Made by a program: the position numbers and the translations under genes
Source: an uncultured Granulicella sp.
GTDB lineage: Bacteria; Acidobacteriota; Terriglobia; Terriglobales; Acidobacteriaceae
Direction: 5' to 3'
Length of the DNA: 33,097 nt
NCBI GenBank assembly: GCA_937873145.1
Contig: CALMVK010000135.1
Span: 1-33,097, forward strand
In this document: in pieces, positions 7,463 to 15,683 of the stretch
Position numbering within the stretch: position 1 is the first letter of the stretch
Layout: each line of letters opens with the position of its first letter
The notes under the pieces: model-generated
What the model was told of the DNA's origin: nothing
What the model saw: the letters and a program-made list of their open reading frames with translations, nothing else
The model's database searches: none

Positions 7463-8707
7463 ATGTCTGAGATTGCAAAGAGTAATTCCCTACCCCAAGG
7501 TTTTCTTTGGGGAGCGCTGAAGGCAGGAATCAAGGCGAGTGGCAGGCTGGACCTGGCAGTGGCGGCAGCTCCTTTGGGATCGCATGCGGCGGCGCTGTTT
7601 ACGCGCAATCAGGTTGTGGCGGCGCCGGTGGTGGTGGGGCGGCGGCACCTGGCGGCAACCGGTGGGCGGGTCACGACGGTGCTGGTGAACGCAGGCAACG
7701 CCAACTGTGCAACCGGTGAGCCGGGAGTTCGGGCGTGCGTGGAGACGTGCAAGGCGGCAGCGGAGACGTTCGGGTGTCTGTTCGACGAGGTCTTTCCTTC
7801 GTCCACGGGCATCATCGGCGTGCCGTTGCCGACGGAGAAGATTGTGGCGGCGTTGCCGGCCATGGCTCCGGCGCTGGGCTCGACCGAGGCGCATGCGGAG
7901 TTATTTGCGTCCGCCATTATGACGACCGATACGCGGAGGAAGGTGGCGCAAGCGGTCGTGCAGGTGGATGGGGTAGAGGTACGGGTGTTTGGGACGGCCA
8001 AGGGCGCGGGAATGATTCATCCGCAGCTTGGGCCGGCAGTGGGGTCAGCGCCAGCGCCGGCCCATGCGACGATGCTGGTCTATTTATTTACCGATCTGGC
8101 GTCGGACCCGGCGGAGCTTCGCGGGTTGCTGGAGCCGGCCGCGGAAGAGACGTTCAATGCGATCTCCATCGATGGAGACACCTCGACCAACGATACCGTG
8201 CTGCTGCTGGCGAGTGGGGTGAGCGGCGTGCGTCTGGATGAACAGACGCGGCCTGCATTTGCGGCGGCGCTCGAACAGGTGTGCGCATCGCTGGCCTATC
8301 AGATTGTGGATGATGGCGAAGGTGTGACGCATGTGGTGCGGTTGGAGGTGAGCGGCACGGAGACGGATGCGGAGGCGCGGCGGGTGGCGCGGGCGATCGC
8401 GCATAGTCCGCTGAACAAGTGCGCGTGGTCGAGCGCCGATCCGAATTGGGGCCGGCTGCTGGCGGCGGCAGGGTATGCCGGTGTGCCGTTCCAGGTGGAA
8501 GAGGTGCAGATTGCGATTGGGAATCAAGTGGTCTTTGAGGGCGGGGTGCTATCGCCGCGGTTTGACAAGGCGGCGGCGCACACGGTGATGAGCCAGCGGG
8601 AGTATGCGATCGAGGTGTCGCTGGGAAAGGGTGCAGGGCGATGCAGCTTTCTGACGTGCGATCTGACAGAAGAGTATGTGCGGATCAACGCGGACTATTC
8701 GACGTAG
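7463..8707 (+). CDS. argJ: Bifunctional glutamate N-acetyltransferase / ornithine acetyltransferase
   Basis: ArgJ transfers the acetyl group of N-acetylornithine to glutamate, recycling acetyl in arginine biosynthesis; bifunctional forms also use acetyl-CoA. The precursor self-cleaves before a conserved Thr, which becomes the nucleophile of the beta chain. Here this is Thr203 in HATMLVYLFTDL, preceded by KGAGMIHP. Other hallmarks are LVNAGNANCATGEPG, FPSSTGIIGVPLP, SIDGDTSTNDTVLLLASG and the C-terminal CDLTEEYVRINADY. Between GMIHP and ATML there are 14 residues rich in Ala/Pro/Gly, whereas the family sequences I recall have about two. The ATG at 7463 is used, with AAGGAG twelve bases upstream; a TTG at 7454 is only three bases from that site. 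No other arg gene is in the window. The C-terminus is complete. Confidence 0.95.
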   Translation: MSEIAKSNSLPQGFLWGALKAGIKASGRLDLAVAAAPLGSHAAALFTRNQVVAAPVVVGRRHLAATGGRVTTVLVNAGNANCATGEPGVRACVETCKAAAETFGCLFDEVFPSSTGIIGVPLPTEKIVAALPAMAPALGSTEAHAELFASAIMTTDTRRKVAQAVVQVDGVEVRVFGTAKGAGMIHPQLGPAVGSAPAPAHATMLVYLFTDLASDPAELRGLLEPAAEETFNAISIDGDTSTNDTVLLLASGVSGVRLDEQTRPAFAAALEQVCASLAYQIVDDGEGVTHVVRLEVSGTETDAEARRVARAIAHSPLNKCAWSSADPNWGRLLAAAGYAGVPFQVEEVQIAIGNQVVFEGGVLSPRFDKAAAHTVMSQREYAIEVSLGKGAGRCSFLTCDLTEEYVRINADYST

Positions 8708-8941
8708 TGAAGGAAGAGGAGCCGCGGCGGCCTACAAGGCTGAAAGCAAATACTTTCAAAAAGCGCTAAAGATTTTTCCGTTTGTGCCGATAAGAGGAGA
8801 GTGGGAGGAGTTCTTGGCCGGCTTCTGATCAAGCAAGTGGACGTTTGGGGCTATGGCGTGGAAGGGACGCATGACGTACTCTACCGTGGCGATTTATGCT
8901 TAGCGGGACGGCTTTCCACTCCTCCGAACGAATGGATCTTT
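8708..8941 (+). other. 234-base region between argJ and aceE, probable aceE promoter/leader
   Basis: No gene recognised. The aceE frame stays open back to a GTG at 8801, but this 47-residue extension does not resemble AceE N-termini. Purine-rich GAGGAG-type tracts at 8793-8810 look like ribosome sites but precede only a very short frame (TTG at 8814 stopping within five codons). A role as a leader is a guess. Confidence 0.4.
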
Positions 8942-11668
8942 ATGGCAATGGTGTTAGATCAACCCGTAGCGCAGATGCAACCCGAGACGCTTGACGCGAG
9001 CCCTGACTTTCGTGCTGAGGTCTCCGAGTGGCTGGAGGCGTTTGACCAGCTGGTCGCCGGTGACCGTGCTCAAGCGGCAGTGCTGCTAAACGCGCTGCGT
9101 GAGCACGCCAGTGCGGTGGGCGTCCAGGTTGCCGGCGCACTGACGACGCCTTACCGAAATACGATCGCTCCGGAGCAAGAGGTGCCTTATCCCGGGGACC
9201 GCCGTTGCGAGCGGCGGATCGAGGCGCTGATTCGCTGGAATGCGATGGCGATGGTGCACTCGCAGAACAAGAAGGATCCGGGGATCGGCGGACACATCTC
9301 AACCTACTCCTCCTTGGCGACGTTGCTTGAAGTGGGGTATAACCATTTTTTTCGGGCGAGTTATGGCAGTGAGCCTGGGGATTTTGTTTATTTCCAGGGG
9401 CATGCGTCTCCTGGGGTCTATGCGCGGGCATTTCTAGAGGGGCGGCTGGATGAGGCTCGGCTCAAAAACTTTCGCCATGAGCTGCGTGGAGAACCAGGGC
9501 TGTCGAGCTATCCACATCCTTGGCTGATGCCTGATTTTTGGAGTTTTCCGACCGTTTCGATGGGAATCGGGCCGCTGAATGCGATCTACCAGGCACGATT
9601 TATGAGATATCTGGAGAACCGTCAGCTAATCCAAAAGACGGAACGCAAAGTTTGGGGCTTTTTGGGCGACGGCGAATGCGACGAGGTAGATACGCTGGGG
9701 GCGATCTCGTTGGGCGCACGTGAGGGGCTCGACAACCTGATCTTTGTGGTGAACTGCAACCTGCAGCGACTGGATGGGCCGGTACGCGGCAATAAGCGGA
9801 TCATCGACGAGCTGGAGGGGATGTTCCGGGGTGCGGGCTGGAATGTGATTAAGGTGATCTGGGGTTCGGACTGGGACGACCTCTTTGCGCGCGACAGGTC
9901 TGGCCTGCTGCTGAAGCGGATGGAAGAGTGTGTGGATGGCGACTTCCAGAACTTCAAGGCCAAAGACGGAGCCTATCTACGCAAGGAGTTCTTTGGTCGC
10001 TATCCAGAGCTGCTGGAATTGGTAAAGGATTTGTCCGACCAGGAGCTTGGAATGCTGCATCGTGGTGGGCACGATCCGGTAAAGATCTACAACGCCTACA
10101 AGCGGGCGATGGAGCACACGGGTGGTCCCACCGTGATCCTGGCGAAGACGGTAAAGGGGTATGGTCTGGGCTCGGCGCAGGCACGCAATGCGACGCACAG
10201 CGAGAAGAAGCTGGCGGACGATGCGCTGGCATCGTTTGTCAGGCGCTTTGAAATTCCGATTCCGGAGCAGGCTGCGAAGGATGGAGCGTTTTACCGGGCC
10301 GAGGAGTCCGCGCCGGAGATGCAGTATTTGCAGGCTCAACGGAAGAAGCTGGGAGGCTATCTGCCACAGCGGAAGGTTCCAGCTTTGGCGGAGCGGGCAC
10401 CCGAGTTCAAAGCACCGGGGCTGGAGTTTTTCGAGAGCTGGCTGGCAGGGTCAAAGGGGCGTTCCATTTCAACGACGATGGGCTTTGTGAATCTGCTGAA
10501 CGCGTTGATGAAGGAGAAAGCGATAGGCAGATGGGTGGTGCCGATCGTTCCAGACGAAGGGCGAACGTTTGGACTTGAGTCCTCGATTCGGCAGGTCGGT
10601 ATCTATGCGCCGGAAGGGCAAAAGTATGTGCCGCATGACGCGGACATGCTGCTGAGTTATCGAGAGAATAAGGACGGACAGATTCTGGAGGAAGGAATCA
10701 CCGAGGCTGGCTCCATGGCCTCCTTTACGGCAGCGGGTACGGCCTACGCGAACTATGGCGTGCCGTCGATTCCCTTCTATATGTACTACTCGATGTTCGG
10801 GTTTCAACGGATTGGGGATATGGCCTGGGCCTTTGCGGACTCGCGGGGCAAGGGCTTCCTGATGGGAGGAACGGCGGGTCGGACGACGATGCTGGGGGAG
10901 GGACTGCAGCATCAGGACGGCCACTCGATTGTGCTGTCCAGCACGGTACCGACGTGCCGGACGTATGATCCGGCGTTCGTGTATGAGTTGGCAGTGGTGG
11001 TGCAGGACGGCATCCGCCGCATGTATGAGGCAGGCGAAGAGACGTTCTACTACATCACGATGTACAACGAGGATTATGTGCAGCCACCAATCCCGGAGGG
11101 TGAGCAGACGCGGGAGGCGATTGCGGTAGGCATTGTGCGCGGCATGTACAAGCTAAAGGCTGCGGGGTCCGAAGCGACGGTTCAACTGTTTGGGTCAGGG
11201 CCGATTGTGAACGAGGTTTTACGGGCGCAGACGCTGCTGGCGGAAAGATATGGTGTGCAGGCAAATGTGTGGTCTGTCACCAGCTACACCGAGGTCCGCC
11301 GAGAGGCGCTGGCGATTGAGCGTTGGAACCGGCTGCATCCGGCCGAGCCTGAGAGGCAGAGCTATCTGGCAAGCGTGCTTGACGGAAATAACGGACCGAT
11401 TGTCGCGGCAAGCGACTATATGAAGAGCCTGCCCGACGGTTTGTCACCGTGGCTTGGATCGCGGCTGGTTTCGCTAGGTACGGACGGCTTCGGGCGGAGC
11501 GATAATCGCGAGCATCTTCGGCGACACTTTGAGGTGTCGGCGGAGGCGATTGTGGGAGCGACCCTTTCACGGCTGGCGCGCGACGGAAGCTTTGCCGCCG
11601 AGGATGCCCAGAAAGCACTTGCTGAATTAGGGCTGGATGTGGAGGCGCTCGATCCGGCGAGGGCCTGA
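8942..11668 (+). CDS. aceE: Pyruvate dehydrogenase E1 component, homodimeric type
   Basis: AceE decarboxylates pyruvate with thiamine diphosphate and reductively acetylates the lipoyl domains of E2, feeding acetyl-CoA into the TCA cycle. At 908 residues it aligns end to end with E. coli AceE from recall: CERRIEALIRWNAMAMV, then GDFVYFQGHASPGVYARAFLEGR starting GDFV, then the ThDP/Mg motif GDGECDE (Gly242-Asp243-Gly244) with NCN at 271-273. A His in NATHSEKK matches the catalytic histidine segment, and Glu539 in DEGRTFGLE is the cofactor-activating glutamate (DEARTFG in E. coli). The C-terminal domain has LGTDGFGRSDNREHLRRHFEV. The ATG at 8942 is selected because similarity starts just after it; its ribosome site is weak. 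E2 and E3 genes are not in the window; an E1-alpha-like gene follows. Confidence 0.97.
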   Translation: MAMVLDQPVAQMQPETLDASPDFRAEVSEWLEAFDQLVAGDRAQAAVLLNALREHASAVGVQVAGALTTPYRNTIAPEQEVPYPGDRRCERRIEALIRWNAMAMVHSQNKKDPGIGGHISTYSSLATLLEVGYNHFFRASYGSEPGDFVYFQGHASPGVYARAFLEGRLDEARLKNFRHELRGEPGLSSYPHPWLMPDFWSFPTVSMGIGPLNAIYQARFMRYLENRQLIQKTERKVWGFLGDGECDEVDTLGAISLGAREGLDNLIFVVNCNLQRLDGPVRGNKRIIDELEGMFRGAGWNVIKVIWGSDWDDLFARDRSGLLLKRMEECVDGDFQNFKAKDGAYLRKEFFGRYPELLELVKDLSDQELGMLHRGGHDPVKIYNAYKRAMEHTGGPTVILAKTVKGYGLGSAQARNATHSEKKLADDALASFVRRFEIPIPEQAAKDGAFYRAEESAPEMQYLQAQRKKLGGYLPQRKVPALAERAPEFKAPGLEFFESWLAGSKGRSISTTMGFVNLLNALMKEKAIGRWVVPIVPDEGRTFGLESSIRQVGIYAPEGQKYVPHDADMLLSYRENKDGQILEEGITEAGSMASFTAAGTAYANYGVPSIPFYMYYSMFGFQRIGDMAWAFADSRGKGFLMGGTAGRTTMLGEGLQHQDGHSIVLSSTVPTCRTYDPAFVYELAVVVQDGIRRMYEAGEETFYYITMYNEDYVQPPIPEGEQTREAIAVGIVRGMYKLKAAGSEATVQLFGSGPIVNEVLRAQTLLAERYGVQANVWSVTSYTEVRREALAIERWNRLHPAEPERQSYLASVLDGNNGPIVAASDYMKSLPDGLSPWLGSRLVSLGTDGFGRSDNREHLRRHFEVSAEAIVGATLSRLARDGSFAAEDAQKALAELGLDVEALDPARA

Positions 11669-11731
11669 ATCGCTACTCCTGGACGGCGGTACTTCCGCTG
11701 TCCATAGGTAAAGCCCCGGTGAGATGCTACG

Positions 11732-12589
11732 ATGGCAGGCTCAAAATCTTACGAGAATCCTCTGCTTGGACATGCGCGTATGCGCGCACTTTTCCGTGCG
11801 CTTGTGGAGGTGCGCGCTCTTAGTCAGCACATAAGGAAGATACATGGTTTACCAAAGGGTCTGGAGGCTTGCTGGGTCGGTACAGCCATTGACTTGCGGG
11901 AAGATGATGTGGCTGTCGGTTTGCATGCGAAAGGATACGAGCAGCTGATTCGAGCGACTGGAGCGCGCATGACGGATCGCGCGACGACAAGCGCGGAGTG
12001 CAGGCGCACAGTGGCCCAGGTAACCGCGACAAGACCGTTTCCGGGTACGGCGAGCGAAGAGGTGTGCTGCGCGGTCGGACAAGCGATGGCGCTCGACGCG
12101 GAGAATGTAGTGGTTGCATATGTCGGATTGGAGACGTTGACAGCGGCAGAATGGAGCCGCGTCCTTGCCGTGGCGGTGGAGCAACCGCTTCCAATGGTGA
12201 TCGTCGCGATCCCAACCAGCAAGTCACGCGCTGCCCCTTTCGATCTCTCACGGCTGGCAGCCAAGGTAGCAGGGACGCAAATTCCTGTGGTTCCGGTAGA
12301 TGCGGGAGATGCGGTAGCGCTCTACCGGGTGATGCAGGAGACGTGCATCCGGGCGCGGGCCGATGGAGGAGTGGCGGTGATCGAGTGTGTGCGGTTTGGC
12401 ACGAATCCGGTGAAACTGCTGGAGGATCAGTTGCTCAAAAAGGGAATTTGTTCGGAGCGCTGGATCAGCAAAGTTGAAGACAATGCGTGGGCTCTACAAC
12501 TGTTGTTGCAGGGTGAGCAGGTGAAGTCCAGGAGGGCTGCGGGGGTACACTCTAGAGGTCCTCGCAGGCGGATGGGTGAGGCCAGCTAA
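11732..12589 (+). CDS. Degenerate E1-alpha-like (2-oxoacid dehydrogenase fold) protein, probable pseudoenzyme
   Basis: The 285-residue product has the outline of the alpha subunit of heterotetrameric 2-oxoacid dehydrogenases. MRALFRALVEVRALSQHIRKIHG matches the opening helix in its first twenty residues, DDVAVGLHAKGYEQLIRATGARM matches the region before the active site, and GTASEEVCCAVGQAMALDA matches the Gly-rich helix before the cofactor loop. Where ThDP enzymes have GDG, this protein has YVGLET (130-135); where they have ENN, it has AIPTS (159-163). Both Mg/ThDP contacts therefore seem lost, so catalysis by the usual route is unlikely. The tail (from about 262) is basic. The ATG at 11732 follows GGTGAG. 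It lies 63 bases after aceE and its stop abuts the next start, suggesting co-transcription. It may be structural or regulatory for AceE, or a relic; the E1-alpha relation is my reading by eye. Confidence 0.65.
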   Translation: MAGSKSYENPLLGHARMRALFRALVEVRALSQHIRKIHGLPKGLEACWVGTAIDLREDDVAVGLHAKGYEQLIRATGARMTDRATTSAECRRTVAQVTATRPFPGTASEEVCCAVGQAMALDAENVVVAYVGLETLTAAEWSRVLAVAVEQPLPMVIVAIPTSKSRAAPFDLSRLAAKVAGTQIPVVPVDAGDAVALYRVMQETCIRARADGGVAVIECVRFGTNPVKLLEDQLLKKGICSERWISKVEDNAWALQLLLQGEQVKSRRAAGVHSRGPRRRMGEAS

Positions 12590-14506
12590 GTGTTTGAGGT
12601 GCTCGTGAGTAGAAGTTTCTGGCTGTGTTTTGCGGGGATGTGTGCTGTGTGGATGCCATCGCTTGCAGCGCAAACGTACGTAACACCTGCTCCGGCTGGA
12701 GATGCGACGCAAATGTCTTTGACAACCGGCTATGGGCAACCGCAAACGGGACAGATTTTAGCGCAGAGTGCGAGTCCGGTATCGCCTGCGCAGACAGGGA
12801 CGGTGCCTGCGGGTTCAAACCCGGTCGCACCCTACGTAGCGACGCCAGCCTACATACCCTATGGAGTTCCGGACGAATTTCGCAGGAAAGATAACGACGG
12901 GTCTGTGTATGTTCCAGTTGACAGCTGGATTTATCCGGAGATGACGCGGCTTTACTCGCTGGGGTACGTGGATACGATGTTTTTGGGCATGCGGCCTTGG
13001 ACACGCAAGAGTCTGCTGCACATGCTCGAAAGCTCAGAGGACGACATTCTGCACTCGAACAGCGAGGAAGCGCAGGAGATCCTTGCGGCAGTTATGCACG
13101 AGTTGAAGTCTGAGGAGACGAACGAAGGATTAAAGGCGCGAGGGCTGGTATACGGGTCTGAGTCCCAGTACGTACGAGCAATGCCGATTATGGGACAGAC
13201 CTTGCGGGATAGTTATCATTTGGGGCAGACGCTGGTCAACGACTATGGCCGGCCGTACGAACCCGGGTTCAACCTGATTGCGGGAGCGTCGACGATTGAG
13301 GAGTTTGGACGGTTTTCGCTGTATGTGCGCGGGGAATACCAGCATGCGCCTTCGGCGTCAGGTTACTCGCAGGCGCTGTCGGCGCAGCTGTCGAACCTGG
13401 ATACAGTGCCTTACTCGGGCTACAACCTGAATCAGGCGACGATTCCTACGGGGCCGATTGGAGTGCAGAATCCGTTTCGCCTGGTGGAGGCGACGCTCTC
13501 GGTACACCTGGCAGGGCATGAGATCTCGGGAGGAAAGTCCGATGCATGGCTGGGGCCATCGCAGGGGGGCGCGGTGGCGTGGAGCAACAACGCTGAAAAT
13601 ATCTACTCCTTTCGTATCAACCGGGTAGAGCCGCTCCACATTCCGCTGCTCTCGCGAGTTCTAGGGCCGGTGCGCTACGACTTTTTCTACGGCAGCCTGA
13701 AGGGCCACACAGATCCGAATAATGACTGGATTCACGCGGAGATGATCTCATTCCGCCCAACAAAGAACTTTGAGTTCGGCTTCGAACGCACAATTATCTT
13801 TGGTGGCGAAGGTCACGAGCCAGTTACGTTGCATAACTTCCTGTACGGCTTCTTCGATGGAGGCGATACGAATGGCTCACAGAAGTATTCGCGCACCGAT
13901 CCAGGAGCGAGGTTCAGCGCGTTCAACTTTTCCTATCGGTTGCCGTTCATCGAGAGATACGCAACGCTTTACGTCGACTCGATCTCGCATGACGACGTGA
14001 GTCCTATCAGTGCGCCGCGGCGGGCGGCTTACCGGACGGGTTTCGACTTGTCGCAGCTTCCGGGGCTACATAAATTAGAGTTGCGAGCAGAGGCGGTGAC
14101 CACCGATCCTGGAGTCGCCCGCAGCTTTGCGGGACAGTTCAACTACTTTGAGACCATACAGCTGCAGGGATATACGAACAAGGGATATATCTTGGGCGAC
14201 TGGATTGGGCGGGAGGCCAAAGGCGGTCAGGCGTGGTTTACCTATCACCTGTCCGGCAACGAGTGGATTCAGGCCGAGTATCTCAACAAGAAGAATGAGA
14301 AGGACTTCATTTCGGGCGGGACCACGCAGAACCAATGGAAGGCGCAGGTAGTGAAGCGGTTTGCGCATGACGATGTGGAACTGAATGCGTGGTTTCAGTA
14401 CGAGCGGTGGAAGGCACCAATTTATCTTCCCGGACTGCAGACCAACACGACTACGGCGGTGCAGGTGACGTTTTTCCCGGGGCTGAAGAACAAAAGCTTT
14501 CGTTAG
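12590..14506 (+). CDS. Wzi-family outer-membrane protein (capsule assembly-like beta barrel)
   Basis: A secreted 638-residue protein with a signal peptide (SRSFWLCFAGMCAVWMPSLA, then AQTY). A Gln/Pro/Ala-rich spacer follows to about residue 95, then a helical domain (YVPVDSWIYPEMTRLYSLGY, LHMLESSEDDIL). The rest has many alternating aromatic and polar strands, ending AVQVTFFPGLKNKSFR, as in an outer-membrane barrel. SFRPTKNFEFGFERTIIFGGEG and SGGKSDAWLGP resemble the Acidobacterial proteins usually named capsule assembly Wzi. Wzi is a lectin-like barrel that anchors capsule at the surface. The GTG at 12590 immediately follows the previous stop and has GAGG eight bases upstream; a GTG at 12605 is also possible. 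It sits next to the nucleotide-sugar and export genes, which fits a role in exopolysaccharide. Family fairly sure; exact role inferred. Confidence 0.8.
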   Translation: MFEVLVSRSFWLCFAGMCAVWMPSLAAQTYVTPAPAGDATQMSLTTGYGQPQTGQILAQSASPVSPAQTGTVPAGSNPVAPYVATPAYIPYGVPDEFRRKDNDGSVYVPVDSWIYPEMTRLYSLGYVDTMFLGMRPWTRKSLLHMLESSEDDILHSNSEEAQEILAAVMHELKSEETNEGLKARGLVYGSESQYVRAMPIMGQTLRDSYHLGQTLVNDYGRPYEPGFNLIAGASTIEEFGRFSLYVRGEYQHAPSASGYSQALSAQLSNLDTVPYSGYNLNQATIPTGPIGVQNPFRLVEATLSVHLAGHEISGGKSDAWLGPSQGGAVAWSNNAENIYSFRINRVEPLHIPLLSRVLGPVRYDFFYGSLKGHTDPNNDWIHAEMISFRPTKNFEFGFERTIIFGGEGHEPVTLHNFLYGFFDGGDTNGSQKYSRTDPGARFSAFNFSYRLPFIERYATLYVDSISHDDVSPISAPRRAAYRTGFDLSQLPGLHKLELRAEAVTTDPGVARSFAGQFNYFETIQLQGYTNKGYILGDWIGREAKGGQAWFTYHLSGNEWIQAEYLNKKNEKDFISGGTTQNQWKAQVVKRFAHDDVELNAWFQYERWKAPIYLPGLQTNTTTAVQVTFFPGLKNKSFR

Positions 14507-14555
14507 GGCCGCCGTAGCCAGAGAGTGGGGGCATAAGCAAGACGGTGCTTCGGCG

Positions 14556-15518
14556 CTACGGGGTGGGCAGTGGAAGTTCGGCGTCGACGCAGGTCTGAAA
14601 GTATTTGAGCGAACGCTGTAGGCCCTCGCGCAGCATTACTTTAGGCTCCCAATCGAGGATAGAACGGGCGAGCGTTAGGTCAGGACGGCGGCGCATGGGA
14701 TCGTCTTGCGGAAGCGGCTTGAAGACGATCTCAACCTCAGCTCCGGTGACGGTGAGCACTTCTTTGGCGCACTCGAGGATGGTCCACTCGACGTCGTTGC
14801 CGATGTTCATGGGGGTGTGGTGCGAGGAGCGCGCGAGGCGCAGGATCCCTTCGATGAGGTCGGAGACGAAACAGAAGGAACGGGTTTGCGCGCCTTCGCC
14901 GTAGATGGTGAGTGGCTGGCCGCGTAGGGCCTGGGTCATGAGATTGGAGATGACGCGGCCGTCGCTGGCCTGGAGGCGAGGGCCGTAGGTATTGAAGATC
15001 CGAACCAGGTGGGTGCTGACGCCGTAGTAGCGGCGATAGGCGGTGACGGCGGCCTCAGAGAAGCGCTTGGCCTCGTCGTAGACGGAACGCGGGCCCACGG
15101 GGTTGACGTTTCCCCAGTAGGTCTCAACCTGGGGGTGAACTTCTGGGTCGCCGTAGCACTCGGAGGTGGAGGCGTGGAGGTAGTTGGCTGAGTATTTGCG
15201 CGCCAGGTCAAGGGTGTGAATGGTGCCGGCAGAGCCAACGAGCAGGGTCTCGACGCCCAGGCGATGGTAGTCCTCGGGGCTGGCGGGGGAGGCGAAGTTA
15301 AAGATGGTGTCAACCGGGCCGGGGTCGAAGGGCTGGGTGATGTCACGCTCAAGAAGCGAGAAGCGGGGCTCGCGCCGGAGGTGTTCAAGATTTGCGTAGT
15401 CGCCGGTTGAAAGATTATCAACGCCGATTACCTCGAAGCCATCGGCGAGAAGAGCGTCAGTCAGATGCGATCCGAGAAAGCCTGCAGCGCCGGTGACCAG
15501 CGCTTTTTGTATGGACAT
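14556..15518 (-). CDS. uxs: UDP-glucuronate decarboxylase (UDP-xylose synthase)
   Basis: An extended SDR of 320 residues. GAAGFLGSH (residues 10-18) binds NAD, HASTSECYGD carries Thr118 and Glu120, and SVYDEAKR has the catalytic Tyr147 and Lys151. The T-S-E signature with TRSFCFVSDLIEG and NPVGPRSVYDEAKR is that of UXS-type decarboxylases rather than 4-epimerases or dTDP-glucose dehydratases. The reaction is UDP-glucuronate to UDP-xylose plus CO2, by oxidation, decarboxylation and re-reduction on bound NAD. The ATG at 15518 has AAGGA upstream. It follows ugd on the same strand after 165 bases, and Ugd makes its substrate. It converges on the Wzi gene with a 49-base gap. Confident on family, and on reaction from the motif and neighbour. 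Confidence 0.92.
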   Translation of the reverse strand: MSIQKALVTGAAGFLGSHLTDALLADGFEVIGVDNLSTGDYANLEHLRREPRFSLLERDITQPFDPGPVDTIFNFASPASPEDYHRLGVETLLVGSAGTIHTLDLARKYSANYLHASTSECYGDPEVHPQVETYWGNVNPVGPRSVYDEAKRFSEAAVTAYRRYYGVSTHLVRIFNTYGPRLQASDGRVISNLMTQALRGQPLTIYGEGAQTRSFCFVSDLIEGILRLARSSHHTPMNIGNDVEWTILECAKEVLTVTGAEVEIVFKPLPQDDPMRRRPDLTLARSILDWEPKVMLREGLQRSLKYFQTCVDAELPLPTP

Positions 15519-15683
15519 CCATCTTCCTTTGGTAAGAGCACGACTTAGAGCAAGTGTACAAAACGCGATTACAGGAGTGTTAGAGCGTCGGGGTCAACGT
15601 GTTCGATGCGTAGACGATTTTAATCTTACCCAAGAGGCGGATATTCGGAGCGGTTGCACCCAGCGCAAGACGCTGTTTTCGTC

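Noticed and set aside
8801-8941. N-terminal extension of AceE from a GTG
   Set aside because: The added 47 residues do not match AceE, and the ribosome site is only one or two bases from the GTG.
14512-14561. CCGTAGC/GCTACGG inverted repeat between the Wzi and uxs genes, as a terminator
   Set aside because: The arms are seven bases with a loop over 30 bases and no T-run; one arm overlaps the uxs stop.
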